DNA of 7,008 nucleotides, from positions 1-7,008 of the forward strand of contig JAFDKD010000142.1 in the NCBI GenBank assembly GCA_019307165.1, given 5' to 3'. Shown here in pieces: positions 6,848 through 7,008 of this stretch (positions within the stretch are counted from its first letter, which is position 1; every line of letters begins with the position of its first letter). This stretch comes from Deltaproteobacteria bacterium (GTDB lineage: Bacteria; Desulfobacterota; DSM-4660; Desulfatiglandales; Desulfatiglandaceae). The position numbers and the translations under genes were made by a program. The notes beneath the pieces were generated by a model. The model was not told where the DNA came from. It saw only the letters and a program-made list of their open reading frames with translations, and searched no databases.

Positions 6848-7008
6848 TGGCTCTCCATTTGGTGTAGTCGTTGAGTCCCTTGCCGGATACGCTATATGTA
6901 ACTTCGTGAGAACCGAGGTCCATCGGCGTAGAGGAGCCAACGGTTCCGCCGGGTCTTATGGGCCCGGATCTTTACAGCATTCTAAGTCGCCGTGTCGTCT
7001 CGGGCGAC
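6848..7008. other. Right-edge segment with no supported gene
   Basis: Upstream flank of the efflux gene. On the - strand the first two frames from the window edge close quickly (TAG ending VARDDTAT; TAA ending RRLRML), so the tail of an upstream gene could end here, but the fragment is too short to identify. A 5-bp inverted repeat (CCGGG/CCCGG) lies at about 6948-6967. I see no convincing -35/-10 pair for the efflux gene. Confidence 0.3.
6851..6856 (-). promoter_or_regulatory. Ribosome binding site deciding the TTG start of the efflux lipoprotein
   Basis: Read on the - strand this is GGAGAG, with GGAG ending 5 nt before the TTG at 6847-6845. It is the only good RBS close to the signal peptide. 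No ATG or GTG in frame would leave a normal lipoprotein signal: the next ATG falls inside the hydrophobic segment, right before LAAC. Confidence 0.6.

Noticed and set aside
6053..6874. A 273-codon open frame on the + strand opposite the efflux gene
   Set aside because: Antisense to the outer-membrane factor gene, with a Gln/Gly/His/Arg-rich translation typical of a GC-rich shadow frame and no motif or RBS that stands out.
6881..6925. Possible -10 box (TATAGC) upstream of the efflux gene on the - strand
   Set aside because: No acceptable -35 hexamer at 16-18 nt spacing, so a promoter call is not supported.
1..7008. A new defence, mobile or biosynthetic system
   Set aside because: Every substantial coding region belongs to a known family (IlvN, IlvC, HD-GYP sensor, outer-membrane factor, dehydratase remnant). 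I saw no direct repeat arrays, transposase, integrase, toxin-antitoxin pair or unusual gene cluster.

Overview
The window looks like chromosomal DNA of moderately high G+C from an anaerobic Gram-negative bacterium, most likely a Desulfobacterota-type (deltaproteobacterial) organism. This is an inference from three things: an IlvC of the 'GPGQ' subtype, a very large membrane-bound Cache-HAMP-GAF-HD-GYP regulator, and a decayed fragment of a benzoyl-CoA reductase / 2-hydroxyacyl-CoA dehydratase gene, a family typical of anaerobes. The outer-membrane lipoprotein efflux channel shows a Gram-negative envelope. No rRNA, tRNA, CRISPR array, insertion sequence or phage gene was seen.

Layout. Bases 2-1588 (+) hold the end of a branched-chain amino acid operon: ilvN (regulatory subunit of acetolactate synthase) then ilvC (ketol-acid reductoisomerase), 30 nt apart; ilvB would be expected just left of the window. 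A convergent intergenic region (1589-1920) follows, with a perfect 14-bp hairpin right after ilvC, one unsupported 42-codon ORF, and a second imperfect hairpin past the next gene. Bases 1921-4881 (-) encode a 986-residue transmembrane sensor with a cytoplasmic HD-GYP domain, predicted to hydrolyse cyclic di-GMP. It has a good RBS and a sigma70-like promoter at 4929-4956. Bases 4962-5343 (+) hold a pseudogene remnant of the BcrC/BadD/HgdB family, with no start region, a one-base frameshift in a G5 run and an early TGA. Bases 5405-6847 (-) encode a NodT-type outer-membrane factor lipoprotein, better started at a TTG than further upstream. The last ~160 bases hold no supported gene.

How the genes relate. 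IlvN and IlvC act in the same pathway (valine/isoleucine, and precursors for leucine and pantothenate). The HD-GYP sensor and the efflux channel are separate transcription units with no visible functional link to it or to each other. The efflux channel's partners (RND or ABC pump and periplasmic adaptor) are not in the window and could lie to the right.

I found no convincing previously undescribed system. The items most worth a second look are the ~170-residue insertion inside the HD-GYP catalytic domain, the precisely locatable frameshift in the dehydratase remnant, and the corrected start of the efflux lipoprotein.
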